Shown here: positions 33,262 to 44,089 of the stretch, piece after piece | How the letters are laid out: each line of letters starts with the position of its first letter | Position numbering within the stretch: position 1 is the first letter of the stretch | Source of the DNA: Athripsodes cinereus | Taxonomy: Eukaryota > Arthropoda > Insecta > Trichoptera > Leptoceridae | NCBI GenBank assembly: GCA_947579605.1 | Contig: OX388313.1 | Coordinates: 25,485,214-25,549,213, forward strand | Direction: 5' to 3' | Length of the DNA stretch: 64,000 bases | Position numbers and translations under genes: made by a program | Notes under the pieces: generated by a model | The model's database searches: none | Told to the model about the DNA's origin: nothing | The model's input: only the letters and a program-made list of their open reading frames with translations

Positions 33262-33610
33262 GATAGATAGATAGAATCTTCTGGACCTGTAGGACATGCA
33301 GACTTGGTAGCCAAAAGGAAAAACTTTTTCGTTTTCAAATACCTCAGTACTTTCTTTGGTAACCTAATATCCCCTTCAAGTAACTGACGATACTGCATAG
33401 AGAGGATGGTATATTCCCATTTTTCCCTTCCCTTTTTCACCAAAATTTTTGGTGTGTGGCCGCTAAATCTAGAGTGCTCCCTCGGGGTAGCATATCTCGC
33501 TTCAATGCGACATTAAATTCTATTTGTGCATGTGTGTGTCGTTATGGAGATACATCTCCGAGTACGGCACGAGGTGTTTGGCGGGCACTGCCTTTTAAAA
33601 AAAATAGATA
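33262..33610 (-). repeat. Unclassified repeat with TAGA tail
   Basis: The minus strand starts near AGGCAGTGCCCGCCAAACAC and ends with a (TCTA)n run (plus strand GGATAGATAGATAG at about 33261). It includes GAGGGAGCACTCTAGATTTA and ACACCAAAAATTTTGGTG, a palindrome. The 64-codon frame within has no recognisable domain. The tetranucleotide tail suggests an RTE-mobilised sequence. Confidence 0.45.
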
Positions 33611-33659
33611 GTAGCATTATGTAATTGTTTATAGATAGATATTCCGTCACCAAATATTA

Positions 33660-33860
33660 TATTCGAATTAATCACCCCCTCTTATCCTTAAGTTTTCGAA
33701 TGTCATTAAAAAGGCAGATGTTTGAAAAAACAATGATATTTTACGTCTTAAATTCAGCTACGAGATTGGCCATTCATCCTGAATGTTTTAATTTTTTGTT
33801 GGTTCGGAGAGCACAGCTAGCATGTTCATTACATGTGCACTTTAGGGATGTGCAATGATA
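33660..33860 (+). mobile_element. 240-bp dispersed repeat copy
   Basis: TTTTCGAATGTCATTAAAAA, GGCAGATGTTTGAAAA, CATCCTGAATGTTTTAATTT and CATGTTCATTACATG are in order. The TACCCCACTT end is lost. A 77-codon frame here is chance. Confidence 0.7.
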
Positions 33861-34094
33861 GTACAGTATTATTAATTTGATAGGTTTCCTGCGGTCATAA
33901 GTTGTACAGTTTTTGACTCTAAACATTCGGAATACTGTTTAGAATTTACCACTAAGTTACTGACAAATCAATAAATAATTTTAATTTCTCTCCTGAACTC
34001 AAACGCCGGTTTATTTCATTCAATTCAACTTTCAACTTACCTGAAGGCTTTTGAAATATCTTATGCCTATTGCATTACTTTTCTTGAATCGCTT

Positions 34095-34835
34095 AGTATA
34101 ATAATAATAATAATAATAAAGCTTTATTGACAGAACATAATACAAAGTTTGTACAAGAAACGAAAAATAAATAGAAACAGTGCTCTGTCAAATGGCGGAC
34201 TTGTTGCAGAGCAACATCTTCCAGTCAACCATTCGAAAGAAGAAAAAAAAAAAAAAAAGTACAAAAAAGAATAAATACTCAAAATAAAAATATATACAAG
34301 AAGATACATACACATATAAAATATAAAAAGATATAAGAATAAATAGTAAATTAAGTAAATTAATTATGATGTCTGTGCAAAAAGAGAGGGGAAGGGGAAA
34401 GGGAAGGAATGCTACCTTAATCGACCAAAGACAAAAATGAAAAAAACCGAATAAGTGTCAACGCCGTGAAATTTTATTCTTGAAAACCAAAAATGATGAA
34501 GACGTGCGAACCTCCGAAGGGAGTTGGTTCCATAGCCTAGCTCCATGGACCGTAAATGAAGAAGTGAAAAAATCCGTATGGTGAGAGGGAATTATAAGAA
34601 GACCATTGTTTGCTGACCTGAGTGGCAGACCATGTGAGGAGGCAAATTGAAATCGTTCTCTGAGATATACTGGTGCATCTTGATTTGATAACACCTTGAA
34701 CAGAAGACAAAGTGTGTGAATATCTCTTCTCTCTCTGATGGTTCTCCATTTTAATTGAGATCTGTATTCTGAAATGTGGTCAAACTTCCTCAAGTTAAAG
34801 ATGTATCTGATACAAACGTTCTGAAGACGTTCCAA
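34095..34835 (-). pseudogene. CR1/jockey-like LINE 3' end (ORF C-terminus 34458-34835 plus 3' UTR)
   Basis: The minus strand gives 125 open codons starting at a Met (34835) in the middle of the RT C-terminus: RLQNVCIRYIFNLRKFDHIS, LKWRTIRERRDIHTL, APVYLRERF, then VHGARLWNQLPSEVR and a stop at 34458. The LR..N...R...VHGARLWN pattern fits CR1/L2 or jockey-type LINEs. A 360-nt 3' UTR follows, ending AATAAAGC with an AAT microsatellite (34098-34120). It is a 5'-truncated insertion with little decay. Confidence 0.8.
34098..34120. repeat. AAT microsatellite
   Basis: About seven AAT units form the tail of the CR1/jockey-like LINE inserted on the minus strand. Confidence 0.9.
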
Positions 34836-35483
34836 TTTATTAAGAAGTTCAGATGTGAGATAGTATCACTTTTAAAGCAACTTATTTGGATTATTTTCAC
34901 CTCATTTACACCTCAATACGGGTGCAAATCCAGTGAGGTAGTATTGAGTGTATAAATATGAATTTAAATTGTGATAAATTTTATATTTTATCCTGTAAAA
35001 AATTTGGGAAATAAATTTTGAAGTAAATTTTTTTTTTTAATTTTAGACGAATCTTAAAAGTATTCTTTCATTTAAACCTTTAACTTCACTTGATATTCTC
35101 CAGCCAGATGTTTCTTAAATTGCTGTAGATGAAGGAGTTCTTGTATACATCGTGTGTTTATTATTATTTGAACAGTGTGAATATTAATCCAAACACTTTC
35201 ATCTTTCTTGATGCGTAACGGTATAGCATTATGAGGTTCCATTATAGACGTACAAAGAGTAAATAAATAATACCCATATAGTAGTATGCCTAATACATTA
35301 TCATACTAAATAACAATGTACGAGTATAACCAATAGAATCTGTGATGATAATATAAGAAAATCAATGTTTGTTTGTAAATGTATTCGCAATATTGTTTTT
35401 TACTTTCTGTTGATGACTGAACAGTTTTTTTTTGTAGATTTCTAACAGCCTTCAAACCAATAGATCGTCTCAGTCTTACGGTC

Positions 35484-35600
35484 TTATGAAGTGAATTTTA
35501 AGCCTTCTTCAGCATTTTGCTCTTCCAGATCCCACACAATTTTAGTCAAGAGTCTCGTATTGATCTGTTGTTTACAAAGTCTTTTAATGCTAAAATAATT
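35484..35600 (-). other. Short open frame ending in VWDLEEQNAEEGLKFTS
   Basis: The minus strand reads SIKRLCKQQINTRLLTKIVW and then DLEEQNAEEGLKFTS before a stop at 35484, with a possible TTATTTTAG acceptor near 35592. Part of it (TTTACAAAGTC region) is duplicated on the other side of SINE A copy 4. A run of eight or more T at 35425-35435 may be the end of a retrocopied transcript. Unrecognised. Confidence 0.25.
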
Positions 35601-35601
35601 A

Positions 35602-35774
35602 GAGTTCGTCGGTAGCCTGGAGGTAGAGTCTCGGCCTCCAGAACAAGGGGTCCGTGGTTCAATCCCAGGTGCCGGCAAACTCCCCTTTCACGGCACAAGC
35701 TTTTAGCTTATTGTGAGAGGTGTATAAGGTTGTATTTGGGTTTATAACAAAACCCAGATATATTAAAAAAAAAA
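35602..35774 (+). mobile_element. SINE A copy 4
   Basis: The head GAGTTCGTCGGTAGCCTGGA and the B box GGTTCAATCCC are intact, as is the body. It has a short A-tail. It sits between two diverged copies of a ~55-bp sequence (GATCTGTTGTTTACAAAGTC on the left, GATCTTTTTTTACAAAGTCT on the right). Confidence 0.9.
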
Positions 35775-36539
35775 TGAAATATATCGTCTTGTGTTGATCT
35801 TTTTTTACAAAGTCTTTTAATGCAAACATAATTGAAATATATCGTGACCTCTGAATAATAAATCTCTGAATTTCATAATAAATTAGATATTTTCGTCACT
35901 CAATTACGAAACCTTGCAGAATAAATATCGATTTCCCTTTAACTATCAATTTGTAACAGCGTTGTCTAGAACGTAGTAATTTTTATACACTCATATACCT
36001 TTTCACAGTGACATTTCGAAACTTTCGAAAGAAACCCAGTATGTTCGTAACTTGACTGTGGTACTGAATAGTCTTTGTCATATTTGCAGGAGTATCTTCG
36101 ATGTTCAATCAGTTTCACATGGGTGATATTTTTCATGCAACTTTATCTTCAATGAATTCAGTTCAGTATAGGGGAGGGATGTATATAGAGATCTAAGGAA
36201 ATACGGTCTAAATTTAAATGCATGGAACTCCTTGCAGTATTATAATATCGGGTTTGTGATCTAGTTCATTACGTATTGTAATGAACGTGGTGACTTGCGC
36301 ACCTCAGAACAAATATACATTTGCATAATAAACGATATAGACGAGTCTTGGCAGCGCTACCATTACAGAATACTGATTCACTTTGCCTTTATGAATAATC
36401 ATTAGTAGGTAGGTACTAGCTGTTGTAGTAAGTTATTTCCTCATCAATGTGTACGCAGCGCAGGTAAGCATAATAATACCTACTGATACTGTGGAGAATC
36501 GTTCTTATGATTTCACTGAATAATAATCTTGTAGATCTT

Positions 36540-36916
36540 CTAGTTAAGTATGGTAGACTCGTTATCAGTTCACGGTGCTTGCTGTTGGAATAATCTATCT
36601 TCCAGTAAAAGATTGCTCAGCACTCTTCACTTCTTCAAACGAGCGGTCAACGGTCATTTTAACGCTCCAAATTTAGCTCTGTGTCCTAATTCCTATCTGT
36701 TCTTTTCCCTTGTGCCTCCTTTCTTTCCTTCTTAAAAGTTTATTTTGAAATTTATATGAAATTGGGTAAGTTGATAGAAATCACGCATCTGCGTCCTCTA
36801 TAATTATATTGATTGAACTTGATATTGTCATATTTGTGTATAAAATTACTTGTAATCATTGGTCGTAAGCACAAATTGACGTCATCTAATGTATAGATAT
36901 AAGAATAATGGATTTA
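36540..36916 (+). pseudogene. CR1-like LINE ORF tail plus 3' UTR
   Basis: The plus strand reads VDSLSVHGACCWNNLSSSKR and then LSTLHFFKRAVNGHF before a stop at about 36735, the LINE VHGAxxWN...FKR end. The following UTR has GGGTAAGTTGATAGAAATCA, the tail shared with 17325, 32452 and 40728. Confidence 0.7.
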
Positions 36917-37165
36917 TTTATTATGCAGTTTTGATCTATAACCTTAACAATGTCAAATAACATTAGACTGTCTAAATCAAGAGTACCATATTTCATGCAA
37001 ACGCGCTTTGTTTTAAGAATTTTGAACCAACGCTTCAGTTGTTAATAATATTATATAATTAATAGCGCAGTCTTTATTTGAGACTTGTTGATTTTTTCAG
37101 GACGAAGGACCGTCAGTCACAATATAACAAAAGTGGAAAATAAATTTAATTAAAAATAAAACAAC

Positions 37166-37325
37166 AACAAAAAAAGATATATCTGGGTTTTGTTTGTTAT
37201 AAACCCAAATACAACCTTATACACCTTTCACAGTAAGCTACTAAAATCTTGTGTCGTGAAAAGGGAGTTTGCCGGTATCCAACCACGGACCCCCTGTTTA
37301 CGAGGCCAAGGCTACCGACGAACTC
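37166..37325 (-). mobile_element. SINE A copy 5, internally deleted
   Basis: The body and tail are well kept. The tRNA head has lost bases around the B box (GCCGGTATCCAACC) and in the A-box region. Confidence 0.85.
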
Positions 37326-37344
37326 TTATTTATAGTACCTATAT

Positions 37345-37432
37345 CCAATGTGACTTTTTATTGAACGCGAACCGGCTAAAGCTTTCGCTCTCATCATCAG
37401 GCTAGCGAAAACTAAAGTCACAGTAGATATAT
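37345..37432 (-). repeat. Hairpin repeat, copy 2
   Basis: The minus strand reads CTAGCCTGATGATGAGAGCG, then AAAGCTTTAGCCGG and TTCAATAAAAAGTCACATTGG in order. It is clearly the same repeat as 32253-32335. It has an intact CTGATGA but a damaged GAAA. It lies just downstream of a SINE A copy. Confidence 0.6.
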
Positions 37433-38034
37433 CTACTATAAATAAGTGATGTTTTATTTATAATTAATTCAACATGAATTTCCACCAAGAATCGTCAGTT
37501 GAAAATATCAACGTTGGAAAGTAAAGTTGTATTTTTTTAACAAAAACATTTCTTGGTATAAACTCGTAGCATTTGTTTTATATTTCACATCGTAAGAATC
37601 ATAAATATTTCCTCAATTATAAATATAAATTAAAACCAATACCAAAGTTCATTGGTCTATATTGATTCATTCAGTATAAAACTACATTCTTTATATTATA
37701 TATATTTTAATATACCTCGCAATATAAAATATCTATGCAAATATTATATCCTGATCAATTTAATTAAAATTAAAAAGTTTATATGTATATCTGAATAGTA
37801 CAATAATTAAATCAACTTTCCTCGTATAACACGATTCGAATGAGAATTCCCATATCAACTAATCAACATTTACGTCATAGTATGATGCGATGGTGATTCT
37901 GTTTATTATTTAATTCCATGAATGTCATCGTTTTTGATAAGATTACTCATGCTATAAAAAGTTCTGCCTTAATAAAGATGTGATATTCATTCTTCCCTTA
38001 GTGTCACCTGATGGATAAACCTATATTATCTCAC

Positions 38035-38220
38035 CATCAAACTCGTTTAGTAAATTATTCACAATGAACAGGTAAAGTTTTCAATGTCCTGTAAAAATCA
38101 AATGTCCATAAGAATAATGTAGTCACCCATCCTGAACGATTACTTTTTATCGTCAATGTGGGTACAACTTATGTATGTTTAGATACGGCTTGTCTATTGG
38201 CTACCCTATTGGGAAATAAA
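38035..38220 (+). mobile_element. 240-bp dispersed repeat copy, decayed
   Basis: GTTTTCAATGTCCTGTAAAA, CACCCATCCTGAACGA and TTGGCTACCCTATTGGG identify it. It abuts SINE A copy 6. Confidence 0.55.
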
Positions 38221-38230
38221 AAGTTATAAA

Positions 38231-38361
38231 GCCAAATACAACCTTATACACCTTTCACAGAAGCTAAAAGCTTGTGTCGTGAAAGGTGAGTTTGCCGGCA
38301 CCTGGGATCGAACCACGGACTCCTTCGAGCCCGAGACTCTACCTTCAGGCTACCGATGAAC
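38231..38361 (-). mobile_element. SINE A copy 6, tail-truncated
   Basis: It lacks the GATATATCTGGG tail and poly(A) and starts at CAAATACAACC. The head is nearly complete with GGGATCGAACC. The next copy lies about 190 bp away in the same orientation. Confidence 0.85.
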
Positions 38362-38552
38362 TGTGTAATATTCAAAGAAAAATATTGAAATTTGAAAAGC
38401 CTTCCTTTTGTTATTATGAAAAACACATGATTCATACATCCTTCATTCATTCATTCAATATTTTACGTAGAACAGCGAGACAGCATTTTTGCAATAAATA
38501 ACATTTTTTGGAAAATTCTGAATAAAATGTTATAATGTTTAGATGTGCATGT

Positions 38553-38739
38553 ATTTTTTTTTTTTTTTTAAAGATATATCTGGGTTTTTGTTATAAACAC
38601 AAATACAACCTTATACACCTTTCACAGTAAGCTACTAAAAGCTTGTGTCGTGAAAGGGGAGTTTGCCGGCACCTGGTATCGAACCACGGACCCCTTGTTC
38701 ACGAGGCCGAGACTCTACCTCCAGGCTACCGACGAACTC
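38553..38739 (-). mobile_element. SINE A copy 7
   Basis: Full length with a 17-T (poly-A) tail. It carries ATAAACACAAATAC where most copies have ATAAACCCAAATAC, a change shared only with copy 8, so these two form a subfamily. Confidence 0.9.
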
Positions 38740-39092
38740 GTATTATTAGATGTATAGAATAGCCTGAGGTTCTACTTGATTTCACGTTCAGATTTTCTAA
38801 GAAGTTCTATAAAACTAGATTTTTCCTCTACGTGATTAATTATTTTAATTGATACTTTTCTACAATATGTTTTATATAACTTTTTTTTTAAATTAAGGTA
38901 GGTGATTTTATTAAATATAGATAGGGCTTTCAAAAGCAAATGTCATGATATATTTCATTATTTTCTGCATATATATATGGCGGGTCGTCATTTGATGTTT
39001 GTTCATGTTTTGTTTTTTTTTTTATTGAATGAATAAGTAGAAGTACATATAGATTGTCATTAATTCGTTATTAATGTTTTTTTCTTTGTATA

Positions 39093-39660
39093 TTGTATCT
39101 ATCTATCTATCTCTTCCCTCACGCCGTATCGCAAGTGGGGTAGGCAGAGAGAACGTAACGCCATATAGATCTGTCCTTACATACTTCTTTCGCTTCTTAA
39201 ATAAATAAATAAAATAAATAAAATAATCTTTATTGCGGAATAAACAATATAACACAAATGGCGGGTTTATTGCCTTTAGGCAATTTCTACCAACCAACCA
39301 AAAGTGAGAGAGATACAAGACACAATTAAAATTGATGTACACATCCAAGTACACAAAAGAAGAAAAAAAGACGTAATAAAAAACAAGTAAAATATATATA
39401 GGTACATACAACCAAAGAAGGCATAAGCACCAAAAACAAAAAGCATAACAAAACAATATAAATAGATCAAACACAATCACAAATATACATACATAGATAC
39501 TTCATATACATACATACTTCTTCAACAGTCCTATAATTATTTATACATGCATGTCAATTTCTCTTACTCAAAACACGGCCGTCCTTGAGCATTTGATCTA
39601 CATGATCAAGCCATGTAGTTCTCGGACGCCCGCGCTTCCTCACACCATTCCTTTCAGACA
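39093..39660 (-). pseudogene. RTE-like LINE 3' end, split by a later LINE insertion
   Basis: On the minus strand the right part (39523-39660) reads as ERNGVRKRGRPR followed by a KDGRVL-like segment. The left part (39110-39198) continues with CKDRSIWRYVLSAYPTC and a stop, then a TCTA-repeat tail at 39095-39112. The intervening 39199-39516 is a CR1/jockey-like LINE 3' end. The duplicated CTTCTT on both sides (39193-39198 and 39517-39522) marks the later insertion. Confidence 0.75.
39199..39516 (-). mobile_element. Non-LTR LINE 3' UTR inserted into the RTE remnant
   Basis: On the minus strand the element ends CAATAAAGATTATTTTATTT followed by AAAT-type repeats, the tail seen in several lepidopteran LINEs. 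The inner part carries GGCGGGTTTATTGCC on the plus strand. Open frames here are AT-rich chance ORFs. A related tail with AAT repeats is at 34095-34457. Confidence 0.65.
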
Positions 39661-40037
39661 GGTATATCCTCTTTGTCATATTGTATGAACTGTATTTAAG
39701 ATTCTATACTATGATTATATGTAAAAGGCATTAGCCGTCTATGTTTAAATAAATAAATAAATATCAATAGTTATAGCAGATGTACATGAAAGCAAAACAA
39801 TCAAAAAAGGGGTGAGTTGTTTCTTGCAAAACTCAAAAAAAGATTCACGTGTAAAAATATGTGTATCTGTCAATGATACAAAAATGACAAAAACTGAAAG
39901 CATACGAAGATTTTCTTACTTTACAAATATCTGCTATTTAGGTATACACAAAAAAATCAGGAAAAAATTGCGATACCTTTGTTTGCCTTCGACGAAGCAA
40001 ATACGAAATAGTTTTAAAATATAAATAATATATTGTC

Positions 40038-40193
40038 TTATTTGTAAGACTTCGTGAGCCCTAATAGTGCATGACATAGCGGCCCCCTATCACAGTATCT
40101 GCCCCCGGGTCTAGTGTCCATATTAGGACCTCTGGCCGGAGCAACTCTCTGCTCCCTCCTCCTCCTCGCTGCCTCACTCCATCCTGCCATCAT
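40038..40193 (-). CDS. Small GC-rich ORF of unknown origin
   Basis: The ORF is 51 codons on the minus strand, from MMAGWSEAARRRREQRVAPA to HALLGLTKSYK and a stop at 40038-40040. It also stays open about 13 codons further upstream. G+C is about 60%, far above the surrounding DNA. It looks like the tail of a longer coding sequence, perhaps a retroelement ORF, but I could not place it. Confidence 0.35.
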   Translation of the reverse strand: MMAGWSEAARRRREQRVAPARGPNMDTRPGGRYCDRGPLCHALLGLTKSYK

Positions 40194-40379
40194 ACCCCGT
40201 CTCATAATCTCACAGACTGGTGGCGAATCACAATATTATTGAATGTACCAACTGACTTCCATAATCTGACGACATTGATTGCTTCAACGAAATAATACAT
40301 AGAACATAGAATTTAAACAATCGTTTTTATTATACGTGTCAAATATTTCACTAACAATTTACTTTTAAAAGTATTATGT

Positions 40380-40650
40380 CCCGCGGAGTCCCCGACAAAG
40401 AATATGCCTCTCACTATTTTCCGTAAGTTTTCTAGTGTGCTGTAAATAACAATGAAACATCATGAAGAAGATATTGAATATCTTCAATTCAACGATTAGC
40501 TATGCCACCTTTCCTGAATAGCTAATTTTGTAATGACACGGAGAAGACAAACTGTCTTCGATATATACGGTGTTTTATGATTTGACATAAAGGTAACAGC
40601 TAGCACACGGTTGATAACTTGGTACTCTGTGGGAGATGACGTGATGGTAT
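40380..40650 (+). mobile_element. 240-bp dispersed repeat copy
   Basis: CTCTCACTATTTTCCGTAAG, TTTTCTAGTGTGCTGTAAAT, TTCAACGATTAGCTATGCCA, then GACACGGAGAAGACAA and GTGATGGTATAGATAGA at the end. The middle has unrelated sequence. Confidence 0.65.
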
Positions 40651-40727
40651 AGATAGAAATATTCTATTAAAAGTTCCATGACCCATCAGGATATTATGGA
40701 CTCGGATTCAGAATGTCATATTTGTAG

Positions 40728-40862
40728 TCCGGGTTAGTTGGAAGACATCGCATTCTAGCGATAAACTCGTCCTGTGTATATTGAATAACTGATATTTTTA
40801 TGATACTTTGTATTGATTTGAAATAATGTAACCAATGTACAGTGAAGAATAAAATAAAATAC
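40728..40862 (+). repeat. LINE 3' tail, GTTAGTTGGAAGAAATCGC family
   Basis: It has GGTTAGTTGGAAGACATCGC, AGCGATAAACTCGTCCTGTG and TGTACAGTGAAGAATAAAAT. It is next to, but separate from, a copy of the 240-bp repeat at 40380-40650. Confidence 0.7.
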
Positions 40863-41800
40863 CTAATAGTAATAGTCAGTATACCTACAATGCCAATTAA
40901 TTACTTAGCCAACTAAGCCTACATCTAACAAAAAATCATAACAAGATACAAACATTGTTGTTAATAAATAAGCATTGTAAAGAAGTAGGTAAAATAATAA
41001 AGATAAGTTATCATTAAGCTTTGATTCCGATAAAAAAATCAAGAATATAAAGTTTCATTTCCATATAAGTTAAAATGATACAAGCATGTTTGTAGATCAC
41101 CTGGTTACCGCATTATTATAACACATACTTTTGCGCAGTCCGCCACAGTGCTGCTGTAACAGAATGTCGAACTGGCGGACTATCAAGAGAGTTCAACCAG
41201 TGACAATATTAATAATACTCGACTTTTTATTACGCTTTTTTTACGATATAACTCGTTTATCCGCAGCGATACTTGGTATTCTGTAGTATGTATGTATATT
41301 ATTACTTGCAACTGATTGAATTAACGATATAGTGAACGAATCATTTCATTCGCCACCGGAAACAATGGAGTTTTCACTTCATTAGAAGACCAAACGAGTT
41401 CAATTCTTATACCTGCACAGGACGTTCAATCATACATAGATACATACAGATTGTGCTTTGAACATAACATTTTATTTTATTAATATAATACAAACGAACA
41501 GCTATTACAGATTATAAAGTATAACTTAAATGTTGTATAAAAACAAAATGCACTCGATGAGATAATCCATGGACCAATCGAAGAAAAACAATGGAGGCAA
41601 AAATTAACTAATACTTTAAAACTAAACTCAATACTTTTCAATAATATCAGACAGCTTAGTTGTATTGACTGATCAGGGTTCGGTTCGAATTTAAAAAATC
41701 GTATAATTTTTACACCGTATTTGTTCCAATCGAATCTCTCCCAAGAAATAAGCACAAAATAAATTAAATTTGATAAGATAATGTTACCCTGATAAAATAA

Positions 41801-41868
41801 AGTCATTTTACATCTAAAATTCTTATCATCTTCAAGTCATTTTACACCTAAAATTCTTCTCATCTTAA
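41801..41868. repeat. Short tandem duplication, 34 bp x 2
   Basis: AAGTCATTTTACATCTAAAA with ATTCTTATCATCTT is repeated immediately with two or three changes. It sits at the edge of a copy of the dispersed 240-bp repeat, whose normal sequence includes a CATTTTACATCTTAAATT-like stretch, so it is probably an internal duplication of that repeat. Confidence 0.75.
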
Positions 41869-41990
41869 AATTAAAGGGATGAGGTTTGCCACGCATCCTG
41901 AATGTCTAAATAATTGCGGAGACACGGAGAGGATAGCTTTTATGTTTTTACACGCAGATGATCAGCTCCCTAGCTCGTGTAGAGATAGTT
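41815..41990 (+). mobile_element. 240-bp dispersed repeat copy
   Basis: GATGAGGTTTGCCACGCATC, CTGAATGTCTAAATAATTGC, GGAGACACGGAGAGGATAGC and a worn AGATGATCAGCTC are present. It overlaps the 34-bp tandem at 41801. Confidence 0.65.
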
Positions 41991-43036
41991 ATGTAAGTAT
42001 AATATAGTTGTATGTATCTTGATTTAGCTTGCTGATAAATATTGGTATATTTTATCTTTTCAAGTTTCCTAGTTTTTTTTTCATAAGTTAAAAAAGTGCA
42101 TTTTATTTTTTAATTAATATAAACGATTTATAAAACCTATGTTTACATGTAAAAAACATGTTAAATTTTTCTTTTTCTTTAAATCAATAATTGTATTTTT
42201 CATATAGAAGACTATAATTTATCTAGCCGCTAATTTACAAGGTATGATGACTAAAATTTATTAAATTCTTAAATTATTATTTTCACTCATAATATTAGGT
42301 AATATAAAATTAGGGTAGCTTTTCTATAAAGCACTCCATTAACATTCCTACTGCAAATAATCTTATAGTGCATTCTACATATTATGCAGGTTTCTAGTTC
42401 TATTCTTTTTTACTATTATTTTACTCTCTATAAATGATTCAGTACTAGTTAGGTACCTGAAACCTCAATCCTACGTAATCACTTCTCGTGAAATCATAAA
42501 CATCGACGTTTTATAAGCATACAACAACTACTAGCAAATTCATGGAAGCATTATAAGACTTACCATCATATTCATTTTAAGATCTAACCGTGCTGTTGAT
42601 AGGATCACATAGTGTGTGAGTTACTTTAATATGTTATCTACTTCGAAAACATTTTGATCAATACAAATTATCATGCATTTAAGTTCGCAATTATGCTGAA
42701 AAGCGAACTCAGAAGGAAGATGAATAGAATTACAAAAATAGAATCGTAGTATTGAGAAAAAAGTATAATAAATAAGCAACTTGCCCTCCTTCTCCTGAAT
42801 ATCAGACTCAAATTACACTGAACTTCGGACTTCATGTAGGTATGTTCATTGGCAGATGCTTCGCCTAGATAGAATTCTAGATACACTTTTGTTATCGTTC
42901 AAGATAAAAAATACCCAACTCATGCTATTTGTTCAAGACAAAAATATGGTCATTCGTAAAACACTATTAACATAAACGAAAAATTAAACTGATAATTTCT
43001 GTGTATTCAAAATAGTTTAGTTTACAGACTCATAGC

Positions 43037-43095
43037 TACAGTCTGTTAATGAAACCGAAAACTTTTGAATGCCGGCTTGCGATTAATGATTTCAC
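43037..43095 (+). repeat. Hairpin repeat, copy 3 (decayed)
   Basis: CAGTCTGTTAATGAAACCGA, then AACTTTTGAATGCCGG and GATTAATGATTTCAC align by eye with copy 1, with several substitutions. It is about 130 bp upstream of the Penelope-like tail at 43225, which supports a common origin. Confidence 0.45.
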
Positions 43096-43224
43096 TTAGA
43101 GAAGTGATATAATTCAATGAAATAATTGTTCGGAGCGTTTTTACTGTTTTTTTTTATTTCTAAGCAATATATTTTAACTTTTCACCTCCACACACCCCCT
43201 ACCAATTGTAACCACTCCTTAGAT

Positions 43225-43345
43225 TTTTAATATTGTTGTATGTCCTTCAATTTTAGATATAGTATTGTGTTATTACTGATGATGGCTACATTGTAGTTGA
43301 AAACGTTTTAATAATTAAACAATCTCATAGTGGAATAAAACAGTG
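43225..43345 (+). repeat. Penelope-like 3' UTR remnant
   Basis: It contains GATGATGGCTACATTGTAGT, GAAAACGTTTTAATAATTAA and ends GGAATAAAACAGTGTTTTGA. The end matches the 3' end of the Penelope-like remnant at 31150-31192. No coding frame remains upstream. Confidence 0.55.
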
Positions 43346-44089
43346 TTTTGATTTAAATTAAATATTTTCCTTTAATATATTTTAGCAATTGACATGTAAT
43401 AGAACAAGTATCATCTATTAATATAAATCTGATTTTCAAATTTACATACTAAACTTTCACCGGGCTATACTCTCCCATTTCAAGGAATTTGCGTTCCATT
43501 GACCTGACCATTACAAGATGAGGTATCTATTTGAAATAAAAACCCACTAAATGCCGCACTTTCTTTTTGAGAAGCGTGAAAAACAACAAAAAAGAGTGTA
43601 AAAAAAAAGTGTGAATGAGATAAAAAATACGTTTTTTACGTCAGTTTGAAAGGGTAAGAAAATATTTTTACCGCCAAAATTGTGTATCATTATATTGCCA
43701 TATTAAAATTAATTAAGAAAATATCGATAATTTATTTCGAGTAAATGTATCATTATAAATGTATGTTACATAAAATAGTTTAATTTGTGTTTTTTTAATA
43801 CTTTTGCAACATGTTTTACGCGAATTAACCAATATTTAAATAATTTGAACGTGTTAAATGAAGATTACATAAACGAAAAAACATTATTTTTTGTTAACGG
43901 CAACATCGGCTGTTTAAATACAGCCAATCACAATACACCATAATATGACATTAGAAATGAGCAAACGGGCGACGCGAAGTAATATTTTGACGAATGATTT
44001 TGTAAAAGTTTGTATTCCATATCAAAATTAACAAATATTTATTGACCTATGTGGTAGAAACCTTGACTCTAACCAAGTCGACTATCAAG

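Larger units (their letters stand above)
40863..43036. other. No gene recognised apart from repeats listed
   Basis: A small inverted repeat (AGTCCGCCA at 41137, TGGCGGACT at 41173) could fold. The 108-codon minus-strand frame at 41480-41806 has no domain. Confidence 0.5.

Noticed and set aside
35602..35680. tRNA gene call at the SINE A head
   Set aside because: The same head occurs in seven other SINE copies with a common body and poly(A) tail.
41480..41806. 108-codon minus-strand ORF
   Set aside because: No recognisable motif, AT-rich composition, no supporting splice sites.
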